A DNA stretch of 64,000 nucleotides, from assembly GCA_031761405.1 (NCBI GenBank), contig JASEVX010000005.1, positions 1,066,571-1,130,570 on the forward strand, in the 5' to 3' direction. Below the pieces are notes generated by a model, which searched no databases, was not told where the DNA came from, and was given only the letters and a program-made list of their open reading frames with translations. Each line of letters begins with the position of its first letter. Within the stretch, counting starts at the first letter, position 1. The position numbers and the translations under genes are program-made. Source of the stretch: Serripes groenlandicus. Its lineage: Eukaryota > Mollusca > Bivalvia > Cardiida > Cardiidae. Below are positions 39,601 through 52,900 of this stretch, in pieces.

Positions 39601-42600
39601 GGGTATGCTTCGTTGACTCATTAACACCAAATCGGATCGCAGCCAAAGCCTGGTTCAGAAACATATCCCAAGTCCCCTCATTGGTGTATTTTTCTTAGAA
39701 ATGACATTTACGAGCATGCGGTGATAACGTTCGATCACACATTGGATTGAGGCCGATATTAGAATATTGGAACGTAGTGTATGTTTAATGACCCTAACGT
39801 CTCTTTAACTACTCTATTAACGTTTTCAGAACAGTTATCGGATAACATTTCTAACGCGCACAAGTATAGAGGTATTATTTATATTAAAATGTGTGCTATA
39901 GTCTGAGTCTCCTTATTCGGACATGCAAATGCTTCGGGATATCCAGAAAATAAGTCAATGAAACTGGGGATTTAGCCCACGCAAAGGGAGGTGTGTATGT
40001 TTCCTGCACAGGAACCTTACCTTCCTGTGAAATGCGCAATTGGCACGTCAAACAGATATTAACATAATCAACTACGTCTTTAAAAATATTGACCCAATAA
40101 TACTTTGCATGAATAGCGTCATATGTCTTATCAATTCCCAAGTGCCTAAGTTCATCATGATAATGGGTAAGTAATGTGCAATGTATTTGTTTTCGGCACA
40201 ACCAAACGTAAAAATGGGTCAGCATCAGAGTTTGAAATGAAATACAATATATCCTCTAGCATGACATATTTACGGGCAATTGAGGGAGTAAGAGAATCTT
40301 GTAAAAGACCTCATTTCAGCCCAAAATTGACGTAATCCTTATCTTGCTCTATTTTCATGTCCACTAAATTGTTAAATTTGGCTTTTGTAATCTGATCATT
40401 GAACTGTGGCTTACATCTCGCATAGTTCTTGAGTGTGAACTTATAAGAGTTCGAGGCATTAATCTCAAACGTATTTCCAATTATGTCCGGGTCAGACAAA
40501 GCTGAGTTATCAACTTGATTCGTATGTAATTGTACACGGAATAATACATCAGCTACAGAATTGTCCGTGCCTGCCAGATACTCAATATTGCAGTCATAAC
40601 CAGCTATTGACAATGCCCACAAAGAAACTTTCCTATTTTACATGGGTGAATCAACAAGGTATTTAAGAGGCCGGTGATCACATTTGATCACAAGTTGAAC
40701 ATTGTGCAGGTAATGATCTAGCTTTTGGAGACTAAAATAGATAGCATACGCTTCCTTCTCTATAGTAGAGCAACCTATTTGTGTATCACTTAACCTATGA
40801 CTCAGATAATAAATCGGCTTTTCGACTGTTTGACCGTCCTGTGACACTGTTTGAGTCAAACAAGCCCCTTAACATTCATCTGAAGCATCCGTATATAACG
40901 TATATGGTAGATTGTGGTCGTGAATACCAATAGGAGGTATTTCGGCTAATGTGACTTTTAGCTTATCAAATGCCATGTGGCATTTATAAGTCCAGGAGTA
41001 TTTGCATACGTTCTCGTCAAAGCTATTTTGACCTCCGCCTCTTCCGAAAAAAGGGGAATAAATCGACGATAACAGCTACACAATGCCAATATAGCTACGA
41101 ACTTCGCAGATCGACGTAGGTGCAGACATATTCTTGATAATATCAACCTTCCTCTTCTCGGAAACAGTACCATGCTCATTTTTCACGAATCCGAGATAAG
41201 TGGTTTCCGATTTCAGAAATCAACATTTCTTGAGTTTCAGTTTTAATTTGTGATTTCGTAACCTATCAAAAATGTTTTGTATGTGAGACAAATGGTCTTC
41301 TTATGTTTCTGAGAATATAAGAAAATCGTCGAGGTAAGCGGTCGCAAAATCTTAACCCTTCCAGCACACGATTCATAAACTCTTGAAAAATTGCAGGTGC
41401 GTTAGTCAACCCAAATGGCATTACATTGAACTCAAAAGATCCCTATGACAGGCGAATGCGATTTTAGCTATATCTGCGTCGTCCATTAATACTTGCCAAT
41501 AACCAGATTTAAAGTCGAGGGATGTAAAATATTTTGCTTTACCTAATATGGCTAAAATATCATCTATAATCGGTGAGGGGAACGATTTTGTCTTTGGTAT
41601 CCGATTTAGGAAACGAAAATCACAGCAAAATCGATATGAATGCGATATGGTCTGAACTTATGGGCGGGTGGTTATCTGTATCAATTTTCATTCTAACGGT
41701 ATCAGTATGACTCAGGTCGATATCTGTATCTGCAAAGATTTCCCTATTTTTACACAACATTCTAATGACCTGTTGTTTGTATATCGGTGGCGTATCGAGG
41801 TTAACGAACTCAGTATTCGGAGAGATAACTCGCTGTCGACTAATTGGATCGTCTAAGATAGACTTATCAACAGAGCAGACATTAGTGGTATTACTTATGT
41901 AGATTGTAGCGACAGATGTTCCTCGTTTCATGGATAATGTCTTGCCAGTAGTGTTTACTAATATAACTGGTAATTTATGGTTCCAGGAAAGTTTAACAAC
42001 AGCATTAGTGATAAGCAATCAGGGCTCGTTTGCAATGTACCCATTTTCAAATGAGGATATTTCGTAACTTTGCCCAACGGGAAATTCCGAATGTTTGCGG
42101 ACCTGACAATAACAAACGTGAGCTTTTTGTGGAAGGATCTTTATTTTTGATTTCGTGCGTTCAAGCCCATAACTTTTGGAAATTGCGGGCTGTTTTTCAA
42201 GGGACGTTATAAGGAGTAGGATGTAGCACATTCGATATACTATTCAGAGATTGGAAGAGGTTGTTTTGAGGGACGTTCAAAAGTTATGAAGACAGTTGAG
42301 AGACGCAGTAGGTCTTGCGAAGTTTCGTAGACATGTTTTGTCTTTGTCCTAATTATTGAGAAATACATAAAATGTAAAACATCTAAACGCAAAGATGGAT
42401 ATGTATGTACACTGCGGTATCACTTTGTGTCCTGTTAACTCTTTCGCACGGACGACTTTAAAAACATTTAGAAACAAATTAAGTAAAAACTATAGTTTTC
42501 GAATAGAGTTAAAAATATTTTGGCAAAAGGTGCAGTTGCTCATTATGAACAATATCTCCTTTTAGCCACACTGGTCTTTAAAAGTGGTAAAGGGTTAATC

Positions 42601-43895
42601 GCGATTTGGCCCTATGAAATATAAAAAAAAACATTGCGCTATATGTATCTAACAATTGCATTAAGACCATATCTGAACCTCTCTGCGGTAGCAATCGGTT
42701 TCATTATTTTAGTGATAACTACCTATTACAAGTCGTCTCAGATTGACATTTGCTTTATAGAGATAACCCATATATATAAACGAGATAGAGAAGCAGTAAT
42801 TGCCGAGTGTTCTGATTGTATAGAATATTTAAATGTATAGGGTCAAATCGAGACAACCTTATATGAGGTGTCAACAACTTACCTGCATTCGCGATATGTG
42901 CCAATGTATGTACAACGCTAAAAAACGCTATGGTGTACCCAGTTATCTTGTGAAAACTAACGTGCTGGTCTAGCGGAAGTAGGTGGCGCAGTTTTGTAGA
43001 CCGGATATACGTCATAGACTTACGTAACATGATGACCAAAACCCACATACAGTTGAAATTGAGACATTTGCCGCAGCCTCGTGCAATCTGATTGGAGAAA
43101 AACAGACATTGTACTTAGAAAGACAATTAGCTTGATCTCCATGTACCATCTTTGGAACATTATATGAGCCGCTTCTAGTGAGTTGGGAGGATAAATGGAT
43201 TTGCGAACAGTGTATACTACGACATCCAGAAAAGTCTTTCCGGAGTCTTCTTTGTCCGTCTACAAGTAATCTAGTCCTATATGCATCTTTTGACATTAAC
43301 CTAGAAGTGTTGCCCCACTATGTTTACGCAGATTAACATGTATGTGATATGTATACGGTTAGTCAATAAGACCCGAAAATCTCCAAACGAGGCTCATATA
43401 ATTGAGCCGTATATAGCGATCCGGTGTATTAATCACATAACGCATTGACGTCATAATGAAATACTGATATATTATAACTAGTGGGCTTACCTGCCAGTAT
43501 GTTGTATGAAGATGTACATAAAAAGACCTTAGCGTTAATACGAACGATGAAGACCCAGGCGAGACTTTCTTCTTCATTGTACGCAGATATATTAAGATCC
43601 AAACTCTCGCTAGGCAGCAGTCACATATATATACATGTATGTTTGTTTTGGTTATTTAGTTAAATATATATCTGTGTACTGTTTGTTGGTCATATGCATG
43701 CATGTACGTTTTTGTTGGTTATTTGGTTAAATATATATGTGTGTATCGTTTATTGGTCATATACATAATTGGTCATACATGTATACATATACACATTTAC
43801 GATATTGTATCATATACTAACATGTACGTTTTTTTATCACATACTAAACATGCTCGTTTTATTGGTCATATACATATACATGTTCTTTTTCTTTC

Positions 43896-43941
<46 letters not shown>

Positions 43942-46900
43942 CATATTTTGGTCTTATATATTCACTTGTACGGTGTTTTATTGTCATATATATGCTACAT
44001 CTATGTTTTTCGTCATATATATGCTACATCTATGTTTTTGGAGACTTTAAAGATTACTCTTCGTCATCATGCAAAATCTATAAGATCCTGATCAGACTGT
44101 GCGGATCATTCTTGACAAGAATTCGTGATAGTCTTATGACGTGGTCCATGTCCTGATAGTGATATATGATTCGACGTTCATTGTGTAATTATGTGAAGAC
44201 TTTTGTAATTTTGCATTTGTAATTTTAGTGTAAATGCTGTTCTCTTTTTATCAAACGGTCTAGCATGGTTGGTGTAAGGTTCGAAACCGTCTGGAGTCCA
44301 TCCTGTCTCGGTTGGTTGACGAGTGGCAATAAAGTGAATCAATCGTCCCTCCAAATAGAGAGAGTATGGACCCAATTCGCAATATCTCGAACCTACCTGT
44401 ATCCACATATTGTGCTTCCGGTTCCACCATAACGTGGTTGTAAATAGAACAAGGTTGACCAATACATATAGACAGAGATAGACAATCTTCTTTGCGTGGT
44501 TCCGAATATAAAGACTCGTACAATAACGGGGACAGCGTAACACCCTTTTCGGAGGCTTTGTATGTTTCAACCATTGCGACACACTGCAAGTATAAATGAG
44601 CCATATTATAGACGTTTCTAAATGAGAACCTCAGTCTTGTTTCAAATTAAATATTATATTTAACTATTTTAAACACGGGTAGGGTGGAATCCCGATAATT
44701 TATCTGTATTCAACCATTTTCCACATATAAGGAATCTGCATTGACATAAACATATAGAATCTCCAAATATGACTGATTAATTTTTAAATATAGGTGAATC
44801 CATTGTAACAAAGGAGAGTATTGGGCAATTTCTCCTTTTCTCACAATGTTTTCCAAGTTGTGTTTGTTACAGAGGTGTCAGAAAGCGTATGTAAGTGGAC
44901 ATGTGTGATGCATTACGTTACAAGTGTTATCCGAGTAAAAATGTACAAGACAAGTTACTAGACTACGAGACACTAATAAATATTCATGATTGTGTCATTG
45001 AAAATGAGGGTAGGGTCGCTCAGGTAAATGGTTTAAGAATAGAGTACATGTATACACACCTTAGAGTGTTTGTATTCATAATACGTATTGTTAAAGTAAT
45101 CATACTATATGATCCTTCCAAGCTCGCGTGACTGTTTCGCGACAGGTACAAATTCAGATTTGACTCTGCGGATGCACAATTTGATCTGGATCGTGATATA
45201 CAATATTGTTGTTCTCTATGGAAATTGTTTCTCAAATACAACAAAAAATGCAGCAGACGACTTTTAAAACATCAAATTATAAAATATCACATTAATATAA
45301 TATAATTGTTTTTTCTTAATAGAGTTGAAGCATTGTGGCAAATGGAGAAATTGTCCCAATGTCGTACGCTGCAACAGCGTCGACAATTAAGTCGTCTGCT
45401 TGTAGAAAAATGGTTAAACAAGCACACACATCAAATGGCAAAAAAAATTCAAACACGTAAAGAGACTAATATACCTTATACATAGGTTATCTATGACGTC
45501 AGGGTGCTGATCGAATTGTTCTTTAAACTCATCAAAAGTGATTGAACCGTCATTATTCTCATCTGCATCATCGAAAAGAATGTCTGATAATTGTTCCAAC
45601 TGTTCATCCGCCAAGGACAGTGAACTGTCGACTACACACACCTGTAGGATGTGCTGCAGACCGTCACGTGTCAACTGTCCATTTCCTGGAGTGTGTAATG
45701 TACGTTGCTTAATGAGAACATTAGCCCCGTTTCAATTTCAATATAAATATTTAAAACATGTTTAACAAAGCTTTAATGGAGTCCGACAACATATCAGTAA
45801 TTCCATATGAAAATCTAAAGTTACGTTACCTGCGTTAGTGAAGCCAAAATGCACGACATACTTCGTAATTATATCCTTGCGAGTTTGTTCAAGTCTTATT
45901 AAATGTGATACTAGTATAGAGTATGTGGATGATATTATTATATCTGAGAATACTGGACAGTATAACACCGACAAGTTTCTAGTTCATTTCTTGTTATTAT
46001 TATGTGTCTGTAAAGAAGAAAGTACTATAAATGCTTGTAAGACGTTTATGCAGAATAGACATGAGAAGGGCGATGGTCATTTGGATTCCTGTTACAAGAC
46101 CGGAGTTTGATTGGTCAGTCACAATGCTAACCCTACAATCCTGAGCACCAAGTAGGGAAAGCCTTTCGTATGACCCAGCGAGAATAGAACCCACGATCTG
46201 TCGCACCCGTATTTAAATTTGCAGAGCAGAAAATGTTCTAACAATCGGTTTTATGCGTCAATCTGAATGCAAGGCGATATTACTCCTGTAAACCAACATG
46301 ATTACGACATATGTTCCACGTTTAAACATAAATAGCTAATAAAACGTGTATATTCCACGTTAAAAAAAAAGAAGCTAATTAAACGGGTTTTTTCTACGTT
46401 CAAACATAAATAGCTAATGGGTTTTTTTCCACGTTCGACCATACATAGCTAATACGACGCGTATATTCCTCGTTCAAACATGAATAGGTGACAAAACCTA
46501 TTTAGTTTTCGTTCAAAACATAAATAGCTAACAAAACGTGTATATTCCACGTTCAAACATAAATTGCCAATAAAACGTGTATATTCCACGTTCAAATATA
46601 AATACGTAAATTCAACGGTTTTATTCCACGTTCATACATAAATAGCTAATAAAACCTGTATATTCAACGTTCAAACATAAATAGCTAATAAAACCTGTAT
46701 ATTCCACGTTCAAAAGCTTTAATAGCTTATAAAACGTGTATATTCCACGTTCAGACATACATAGCTAGGAAAAAAGGTATATTTCACGTTCAAACATAAA
46801 TAGCTTAAAGAACTTGAAATTCCACGTTCAAAAATAAATAACTTATTAAACGTCTATATTCCACGTTCAAACATAAATAGCTAAACATAAACGTTCAAAT

Positions 46901-49900
46901 TCCACGTTCAAAAATAGATGGCTAATAAAACAGGTTTATTCCACGTTTAAACACTATCCTTTACTAATATAATCGATATTACAACGAAGCATATTTAGAG
47001 CTAAGATGACGAGATAGCCATTTAAACTATTTCATACACAGACACTTCCTCACGTCTCTGGAGCAGGCGCCTTTTGAAAAAAATGTGGCTTAGAGATAAA
47101 TTGGCCATATTCCTTCTATTTATTATGATTTTGAACTTTCAGAGATTTTTTGAAAGTCGTCTGTTGCATATTTGTTGCATGTGGGAAAGGGTTAAAAGGC
47201 AATCGAGATAAGATACCATGTTTGTGTAGTCACATATTGTCCGTCACCGTGTATCTGTAAAGAAATATAACCTATAACATTTACAGCGGAAGACTTTGAA
47301 AATATCGTGACAATTAGAGAAAATTCTCAGGATGTACGTTGTGAAAGGTAACCTCTCTTAAAGGCATAGACTTACAGCAAACCAATAAAAGGTTTGATCT
47401 CAACTGCCCACCGAAAAGAAATGCAATATCGCAATACAGTGCAAAGTAATAATAATGGAATCTACGTAAAGTAATGTTCTCTCACATACATACAAATTTG
47501 CAGCACACGGTATCATAAAAAGGCTTCCAGGCAAAAATGTGGAAAATCTTTAAAATTTTAATTACAATAATCAGATATTTAAAAATAATGAAGTAAAAGG
47601 ACAAATTGATATTTGAAAACAATTTCTCCTATTGTCAAAATATTTTCAATAGTCGTCTGCTGCAGATGCACCATTACGTTTTGGAATGTGGGAAAGGAGT
47701 GGTTATGTATCGTTTGTGAATTTTGGTGTAAATGTGTCTACCTTCAACATTGTAAATGTTAAATAAGAACTTCAGTGTCTGTGCAGGTGTATTGGAGGTG
47801 AGGGTATGTAACTCTTTTATCAGATGGGTGATTGTTATTGAACCTTCGCCCTCATTATCAAAAAGCTCAAACACTCGCTCGCAGAAGAAGTCCTGCAAAC
47901 AGAAAGATAGATATAAATGTATAAAAAAAAACCACATTGCGTTATATGAATGTAGCAATCGCAATACGACTATATCTGAACTGCAGTTTAGACTCCTGCG
48001 AGCCTGTATATCCGCAGAGTATAGATTCATTCATGCTTGTATATCCGCACAGTTTAGACTCATACAGATTCATTCATGCCTGTGTATCCATACAGTTAAG
48101 ACTCATTCATGCCTGTGTATCCATACAGTTTAGATTCATTCATGCCTGTGTATCCATACAGTTTAGGCTCATGCATGCCCATGTTTCCTAACAGTTTAGA
48201 ATCATACATGCCTGTGTATCCATACAGTTTAAACTCATGCATGCATGTGTATTTAATTAACTTGTTACTATTTATACAGTTTACACTCAAGCGTGCCTGT
48301 GTATCCAAACACTTTAGACTCATTCATGCCTGTGTATCCATACAGTCCATATTTCTTTCATGCCTGTGTATCCATACAGTCTAGATGCATGCATACCAGT
48401 GTATCCATACAGTTAAGACACATTCATGCCTGTCTATCCACACAGTCTAGACTTATTCACGTCTGTTTCTCCATACAGTCTAGACTCATTCATGCCTGTG
48501 TCTCCATACAGTCTAGATTCATTCATGCCTGTGTCTCCACACAGTTTATACTCACTCATGCCTGTGTATCCATACAGTTTAGATTCATGCATGCCTGTCT
48601 ATCCATATAGTTAAGCCTCATACATGCCTGTGTATCCATACAGTCTAGATTAATTCATGCCTGTGTATCTGTGTGTTTTCAACAGTTTGCAGTTATGTCA
48701 CGTCGTTTCATTGGTAAGTTACCTGTACCACTAGTCCATTTATCCTGACACCACCGAGTCAGTCGTAACTCCACAACCCAGAGCGCCAAGGAGGAAAAGC
48801 CATAACTACAATTTTAAAAGTATTTGGTATGACCCGTCCGCGAATCTAACTTGCGACCTCCTGCACTTGAGGCGCGATATAATTGGAAAAATGCTGCAAG
48901 CTGCATTAAACACCAATAATAACAAGCAAACAAATCACAGGGACACGAACTGACGATATGGTTTGCTCATTAAGCCGTCAGCAGCTATGTATTACTTTCC
49001 TATATATAGACGCATACTGACGCTTCTACAGTAGACGACATTTGAAAATAGTGTTGAAAAAGAAGAAATTGCTCATAATGAACAATTTCTACAATTGATA
49101 TACATTTTTCAACTCTTTTCAATAATTTAACTTTCTTTTATTGAGTTTATAATTCGAAAGGCTCTTACCCTTTTCAAACCAAGGGTCTGTGTAAACACAT
49201 CTATGGTAACTTTTCCACTACTGTCCATAGATTTGCGGAACTTCCTCTCTGTATGTTTCAACCATCCTCTGTCTGCATCGTCGGCTGATGTTCTGCAATG
49301 TAATTGTGTTTACTCTTAACCCTTTCCCTCATATTGACGCTTCTGCAGCAGACGGCTTTTTGAAAACATAGTGACAAAAGAAAGAATTGCTCATAAAGAG
49401 CAATTTCTCCTTTTGCCACAATGTTTTTCACTTTTAGTCATAGGTTATCCATTCAATTATAGAGATTGTCCATTATTTGACAAAATATGTTTAAAGTCGT
49501 CTGCTGCAGAATTGTCGTATACTGGGTTAAGGACAAGCACACGGATGTTGACGCATCTGCAGCAATCGACATTTGTAAATAGTGTGTGGCAAACGGAATA
49601 CACAGATCTAAACTTAAATTTGCATTCAACTTTAAGGTCATCATTCACTGTCGGCACTTTATTCTTGAAATGCAGTTTACCCTTTCCCACATTCAGACTT
49701 CTTCTGACGAAACTATATGCGGCCAAAGGGGGTTGACATAACATTTTACCATTGAAAACTAACATGTGTTCAACCAAATTATATTCTGTTTTACTGAAAA
49801 AGACTGCTGATGTGTATGCTGGTATTTATTCCCTTTATATATAAAGATACGATTCTTCAGCAGACTTGTCTGAAACTTCTAGAAAAGAAAAAAATATATG

Positions 49901-52900
49901 GAAATATCTATTTATACAAAAAAAGTATGGAAAATCTCTATTAAAGAAATGGCTATTATTGAAAAGAGTTGAAAACATCATAGCAAAAGGAGAAATGTTG
50001 CATCATTCCTCACTGTATCACATCAGCAATGACATTGTCGCCATAATAATAGTGGAGAGAACGTGATAGATAATCAGTCATGCACGATCGTTACGATTGT
50101 TGGTCGCATCCTGCTATTTCATAGGATCGAAAACCGAGCACCTGCCCATACATATCCAAATGTGTAGGGTTAATTCGAGACGACCTATCGATATAATCAA
50201 AATAAATATTTTGGTCTGATTTTAATCATGTTGCCGGTTTACGTACCTTTCAATGTCACCGTTATTTCTTACAGTCTTCGTAATATCAGAGTAAGACTGA
50301 AACTTAATTAATAAAAATAAAAATTTACAAGAACATGTATACACCAAAACAAATCACGGCATCGGCCCTTACATATAAGCCATTCCCTGTTGTAGACGGT
50401 TTTTAGTCGTATCTGCTACAGACTACATGTACTTTAGGAAAACTGTGGTAAAATGAGATACTGCGTTTAGTTAGCAATTTCTCCTTTTGCCACAATGTTT
50501 TGAACTCGATTACTCATGAAACTTTAATTAATTGAGAGTTCCCATAGTTTTATGACGATGGTTTCAAAGTCATCTAACGTCATTGTGTTGTAGTATGAAG
50601 ACAAGGATTAATAGACACTTACATGTACTAGTACACTAAATCAATTTCACTGTTCCCTGAATATTACTGAAACAACTTGTTTCTGCTACTTTGTCCATTT
50701 AATCAGGGCGGACACATTGTAGATTGAATTCAAATTTTAAAAACTATTTTATGGTTTTATAAAATAGATATTATCTAGTGTTTATATCATTTGCATAAAC
50801 GTTGTGTTGTAAACCTTTAATTGAGATGCAATACAATGTCTTTATTTGTTTCAACTGTATCTTCATTCGTTTCAACTGAATCTTTACTCGTTTCAATGTT
50901 ATATATCATTCGTTTCAATGTTATATATCATTCGTTTTAATTGTACTATTCATTCCTTTTACTTAAATTCATATTATTTCAATTGTAAATATATGTTGAT
51001 CATATATCAAAGTATATATCCATACCTTTTGAATTTTCACTTTGATACGCTTTAACTATATACCTATTATATTTAATTGTTTGATTTGTCATACTCACTA
51101 GTTCGGGTCGTGATTCATTACTATCGCGTACAGTCTCTTCAGTTAAAGTGGCCGTGCAACCAGGTTCATTCACAGTCTCTTCGGTTATAGTGGCCGTGCA
51201 ACCAGGTTCATCCACAGTCTCTTCGGTTATAGTGGCCGTGCAACCAGGTTCATCCGCAGGAATATATATTGCCTGTGAAAATAGATAAAGAAACTTGAAA
51301 GCCGTTTTCAAATTGAAAGGAATAATGACCAAATTTCACAAATGCAAATTTTACTTTATTTGCCAAACAGTTCTCTAAAGGCTTCTAATGCGCATATTAC
51401 ACCCGTTGTTGGAGAGTTGTAATGTATTTAAATGTTTTTTTCGCCAGTTTAATTAATATTTCAGTTATATAACATGTATACGCATTTATCCTGACACCAA
51501 TTGGTCAGTCGTAATGCTACTCCCGCATCTCTGACACAAGGGGTCAGTCGTAATGCTATCCCCGCACCCCTGACACAAGGGGCCAGTCATAATGCTATTA
51601 TCGCACCCCTCACACCAATGGGTCAGTCGTAATGCTATCCCCGCACCCTGACACAAGGGGTCAGTCGTAATGCTATTCCCGCATACCTGACACAAGGGGT
51701 CAGTCGTAATGCTATTCCCGCATACCTGACACAAGGGGTCAGTCGTAATGCTGTTCCAGCATCTCTGACACAAAGAGTCAGTCGTAATGCTCTTCCCGCA
51801 TACCTGACACAAGGGGTCAGTCGTAATGCTATCCCCGCATCCTGACACAAGGGGTCAGTCGTAATGATATTCGCGCACCCCTGGCACTAACGGGTCAGTC
51901 GTAATGCTATCCCCGCATCCCTGACACAAGGGGTCAGTCGTAATGATATTCCCGCACCCCTGACACCATCGGGTCTGTCGTTATGCTATCCCCGCACCCC
52001 TGACACCAATGGGTCAGTCGTAATGCTGTCCCCGCATCCCTGACACAAGGGATCTATCGTTGTGCTATCCCCGCACCGCTGACACCAATGGGTCAGTCGT
52101 AATGCTATCCACGCATCCCTGACACAAGGTGTCAGTCGTAATGTTATCCCCGCATCCCTGACACCAATGGGTCAGTCGTAATGCTATCCCCGCACCCCTG
52201 ACACAAGGAGTCAGTCGTAATGCTATTCCCGCACCTCTGACACTAACGGGTCAGTCGTAATGCTATCCCCGCACCCCTGACATCAACGGGTCAGTCGTAA
52301 TGCTATCCCCACATGCCTGACACAAGGGGTCAGTCGTAATGCTATCCCCGCACCCCTGACACCAACGGGGCAGTCGTAATGCTATCCCCGCATGCTTGAC
52401 ACCAACGGGTCAGTCGTAATGCTATTCCAACACCCCTGAAACAAGGGCTCAGTCGTAATGCTATCCCCGCACCCCTGACACCAACGGGTCAGTCGTAATG
52501 CTATTCCAACACCCCTGAAACAAGGGGTCAGTCGTAATGATATTCATGCATCCCTGACACAAGGGGTCAGTTGTAATGCCTTCCCTACATCCTGACAAAA
52601 GGAGTCAGTCATTATGCCATTCCCGCATCCCTGACACAAGCAGTCAGTCGTAATGTTATACCTGCATTCCTGAAACAAGGGGTCAGTCGTAATGCTATCC
52701 CCGCATCCCTGACACAAGGGGTCAGTGGTAATGCTATCCCCGCACCCTCACACAAGGGGTCAGTCGTAATGCTATCCCCGCATCCCTGACACAAGGGGTC
52801 AGTCGTAATGCTATTCCCGTATCTCTCACACAAGGGGTCAGTCGTAATGCTATCTCCGCATCCCTGACACAAGGGGTCAGTTGTAATGCTATTCCCGCAC

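Larger units (their letters stand above)
37889..42231 (-). mobile_element. Decayed Ty3/Gypsy-like LTR retrotransposon with env-like region, in NOX5 intron 8
   Basis: In minus-strand order: a pre-RT linker region, degenerate RT, RNase H, integrase zinc finger, integrase C-terminal piece, then an env-like region. Many stops and frameshifts break it. No gag and no clear LTR pair were found, so it is probably truncated at its 5' side. It lies in the same orientation as the host gene. Confidence 0.8.

Noticed and set aside
43359..43640. Open frames between NOX5 exons 7 and 8 that end before a GTAAGC donor
   Set aside because: Exons 7 and 8 join in phase and align to NOX5 with no gap; adding this segment would insert unrelated residues after membrane segment 1, and its two readable frames disagree.
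47937..48610. Repeated CMPVYPYSLDSF-type protein
   Set aside because: Produced by the 33-bp minisatellite in NOX5 intron 4; the length is a multiple of three, so long frames appear by chance on both strands.
51087..51099. Alternative donor GTATGA four bases into the exon 2 GTGAGTATGA site, to join exon 2 directly to exon 4
   Set aside because: It needs a weaker donor and an acceptor inside exon 4. The 50-nt exon 3 solves the phase with strong sites.
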